From Thermoanaerobaculaceae bacterium (GTDB taxonomy: Bacteria > Acidobacteriota > Thermoanaerobaculia > Thermoanaerobaculales > Thermoanaerobaculaceae), in assembly GCA_025456225.1 (NCBI GenBank), contig JALOLB010000012.1:1-32709 (forward strand): 32,709 bases of DNA, given 5' to 3'. A model generated the notes under the pieces. It had not been told where the DNA came from, searched no databases, and saw only the letters and a list, made by a program, of their open reading frames with translations. A program made the position numbers and the translations under genes. Positions 31,548 to 32,709 of this stretch are shown piece after piece; positions within the stretch are counted from its first letter, which is position 1; the number at the start of each line of letters is the position of its first letter.

Positions 31548-32329
31548 CCCGGCAGGACTCCGGCCGCTCCGGCCCGGCGCAGGAACTCGTTCATCCCCTC
31601 CACGTCCGCAGCATCGAGCTGGAAGTGCAGGGTGCGCTCGAGATAGGACCGCACCTGGGGGACGGGGAGCTGGTGGGCCGCTGCCCAGGTGGGGACCAGC
31701 TCGCTCCAGTGCGCATGCGCATGGGCGTGCGAGGCGGCCAGCAGCTCCCGCGTACCGGTTGGAGCCCCCGGCGCCAGGGCCCAGACCCCGAAGACGAACG
31801 GCAGGCCCGTCCACGCCGCCCACGCCTCCCCCAGATCCACCTCGAGGTGGCCGGTGCGTCCCCGCTCGCGCATGGCCGGGTCGCCGATGATGATGGCCGC
31901 ATCGGCGTCGCTCAGCATGGCGGCGAGCGGCGGGTCGGCGAGCGAGAGCTCGGGGCGCACACCATGACACTCGGCCAGCCACAAGCGCGCGAGGGTCGCC
32001 GAGGAACGCGAGGCACTGTGCACCGCCAGGGTCCGGATGCGTGGGATCTCGACGCGGGAGACCAGCAGGACGCTCTCCACCGCACCCCTGCACGCGATGC
32101 CGAGCTGCGGAAGCAGCTCGACGCCGTCCAGCCCCGGTAGCGTCGCGACAGGAACCAGGGCCGCGCAGGCCTTCCGTGCGCCCAGCGCCTCCGCACAGTC
32201 GGCGGGGTCACCAGTCTCGAACCGGTACGGGAACGGGGCCTCGATCCCGGCCGCGAGGCCGGCCAGGAGCGGCCGGGCGTTGAGGTAGCGAATGCCGGCC
32301 ACCCGAAACGGAGAGGGATGACCGGTCAT
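31544..32329 (-). CDS. mqnA: Chorismate dehydratase of the futalosine menaquinone pathway
   Basis: A 261-residue protein of the MqnA family (periplasmic-binding-protein fold). MqnA removes water from chorismate to give 3-enolpyruvylbenzoate, the first step of the futalosine route to menaquinone. Family features are the N-terminal RVAGIRYLNARPL (residues about 9-21), VAVHSASRSSATLARLWL in the middle, AAIIIGDPAMRE, and DLGEAWAAWTGLPFVFGVWA. All fall at expected positions and the length is normal. The start ATG 32329 lies inside an 18-bp perfect palindrome, and no strong Shine-Dalgarno is visible. Menaquinone would serve the respiratory chain that ends in the cbb3 oxidase encoded nearby. No other mqn gene is in the window. 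Confidence 0.9.
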   Translation of the reverse strand: MTGHPSPFRVAGIRYLNARPLLAGLAAGIEAPFPYRFETGDPADCAEALGARKACAALVPVATLPGLDGVELLPQLGIACRGAVESVLLVSRVEIPRIRTLAVHSASRSSATLARLWLAECHGVRPELSLADPPLAAMLSDADAAIIIGDPAMRERGRTGHLEVDLGEAWAAWTGLPFVFGVWALAPGAPTGTRELLAASHAHAHAHWSELVPTWAAAHQLPVPQVRSYLERTLHFQLDAADVEGMNEFLRRAGAAGVLPG

Positions 32330-32346
32330 CCCGAACCGTCCGGTTC
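32315..32346. promoter_or_regulatory. Two adjacent palindromes over the mqnA start
   Basis: GGGATGACCGGTCATCCC (32315-32332) is a perfect 18-bp palindrome that includes the mqnA start codon. Directly upstream of the gene, GAACCG-TC-CGGTTC (32333-32346) is a second inverted repeat. Either a repressor operator or mRNA hairpins hiding the start codon would fit. This is seen in the sequence; the function is inferred. Confidence 0.45.
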
Positions 32347-32397
32347 AGCCTGCGTGGTCTCCAGGCCCCCGGGCACGGTCCAGCCGCCTCCGCGGCC

Positions 32398-32441
32398 GGA
32401 CCCCGGACCGCGGACCCCGGACCCCGGGGTGGGTCGGGGGG
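32398..32441. repeat. Composite heptamer repeat, locus D
   Basis: Four 7-bp units GGACCCC, GGACCGC, GGACCCC, GGACCCC (32398-32425) are followed by the tract GGGGTGGGTCGGGGGG (32426-32441). Read on the minus strand this is a C-rich tract followed by GGGGTCC units, the same order as locus A. It lies between mqnA and rho, 6 bp from the rho stop. Confidence 0.88.
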
Positions 32442-32447
32442 TTCGTC

Positions 32448-32709
32448 TCATCCCTGGCTCATGAGCTCGAGAAAGTCCCGATTGGTACGGGTCTTCTCGA
32501 GCCGCTCCAACAACAGCTCCATGGACTCCACGGTCGACAGCGGGTTGAGGACCTTGCGGAGCACCCAGACGCGCTTGAGCTCCCACTGCTCGAGCAGCAG
32601 CTCCTCCTTCCGGGTCCCCGACTTGTTGATGTCGATGGACGGGAAGACGCGCTTCTCGGTGAGCTTGCGGTCGAGGTGCACCTCCATGTTGCCGGTGCCC
32701 TTGAACTCC
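32448..32709 (-). CDS. rho: Transcription termination factor Rho, C-terminal fragment
   Basis: The last 87 codons of a minus-strand gene whose 5' part lies beyond the window. The visible protein has EFKGTGNMEVHLDRKLTEKR, the highly conserved Rho segment containing the R-loop/arginine-finger region. FPSIDINKSGTRKEELLL and a C-terminal helix region (VESMELLLERLEKTRTNRDFL) ending MSQG follow. Rho is the hexameric ATP-driven RNA translocase that ends transcription. The match to Rho is almost residue for residue and secure. Confidence 0.96.
   Translation of the reverse strand, partial: EFKGTGNMEVHLDRKLTEKRVFPSIDINKSGTRKEELLLEQWELKRVWVLRKVLNPLSTVESMELLLERLEKTRTNRDFLELMSQG

Noticed and set aside
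30810-32093. Upstream extension of the glycosidase-like minus-strand frame (to 887 codons)
   Set aside because: The extension runs opposite to the 203-residue gene and overlaps mqnA in another frame. Its translation is low-complexity, and GTG 30809 has a ribosome site and fits the start of the protein.
1-32709. rRNA, tRNA, prophage, transposase or toxin-antitoxin genes
   Set aside because: I looked for cloverleaf-like segments with CCA-type ends, integrase or transposase motifs and small paired genes, and found none I can support.

Overview
The window is about 70% G+C and gene-dense. It appears to be chromosomal DNA of a respiring, Gram-negative-type bacterium. Several features fit Acidobacteriota (perhaps Thermoanaerobaculia-like) or a similar deep-branching phylum: a class II DNA photolyase, the futalosine-pathway gene mqnA, a cbb3 oxidase operon, a propeller-type sensor kinase, large secreted metallopeptidases and leaderless-looking promoters. 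This placement is inference. There is no rRNA or tRNA gene, prophage, transposase or CRISPR array to anchor it.

Layout, left to right. The 3' end of a urocanase gene (1-357) is followed by a ferrous-iron uptake operon feoA-feoB-feoC (584-3138). Next come uridine phosphorylase, a zinc-ribbon membrane protein and a class II photolyase (3199-6553), then an MFS transporter (6685-7863). Convergent to it is a minus-strand pair: a CaCA-type Ca2+/Na+ antiporter and a 1115-residue secreted M1-like/M28/PDZ peptidase (7826-12251). A minus-strand CPBP membrane protease (12417-13373) diverges from a small exported YPNGR-repeat protein (13472-14032). A 2,3-BPG-independent phosphoglycerate mutase homologue (14080-15645, minus) diverges from glgC (15742-16983). 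A long repeat region precedes an orphan sensor kinase and uppP on the minus strand (17257-21933). Divergent from uppP is the cbb3 operon ccoS-N-O-P-I plus a six-TM protein (22060-27720), followed by an ECF sigma/anti-sigma pair (27854-29433). The window ends with a minus-strand glycosidase-like protein, an unknown helical protein (+), mqnA (-) and the 3' end of rho (-).

Two observations stand out. First, the phosphoglycerate mutase homologue is circularly permuted. It begins in the middle of the phosphotransferase domain, runs to the normal C-terminus, continues directly into the normal N-terminus, and ends where it began. The metal ligands and phospho-serine are retained, but part of the substrate site is altered. 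Second, four intergenic or gene-end loci (about 3089, 6555, 16991 and 32398) carry one composite repeat design. A C-rich/G-rich tract of the type CCCCCNCCCNCCCGCCC abuts a short array of 7-bp units that vary mostly by transitions. The heptamer differs between loci (GGGGTCC, GAGAGTY, GGCCTCR), but the architecture is the same, and several tracts have the G-quadruplex pattern.

Most functional assignments rest on motifs read directly from the translated sequence. Exact starts, promoters and taxonomic placement are less certain, as stated per entry.
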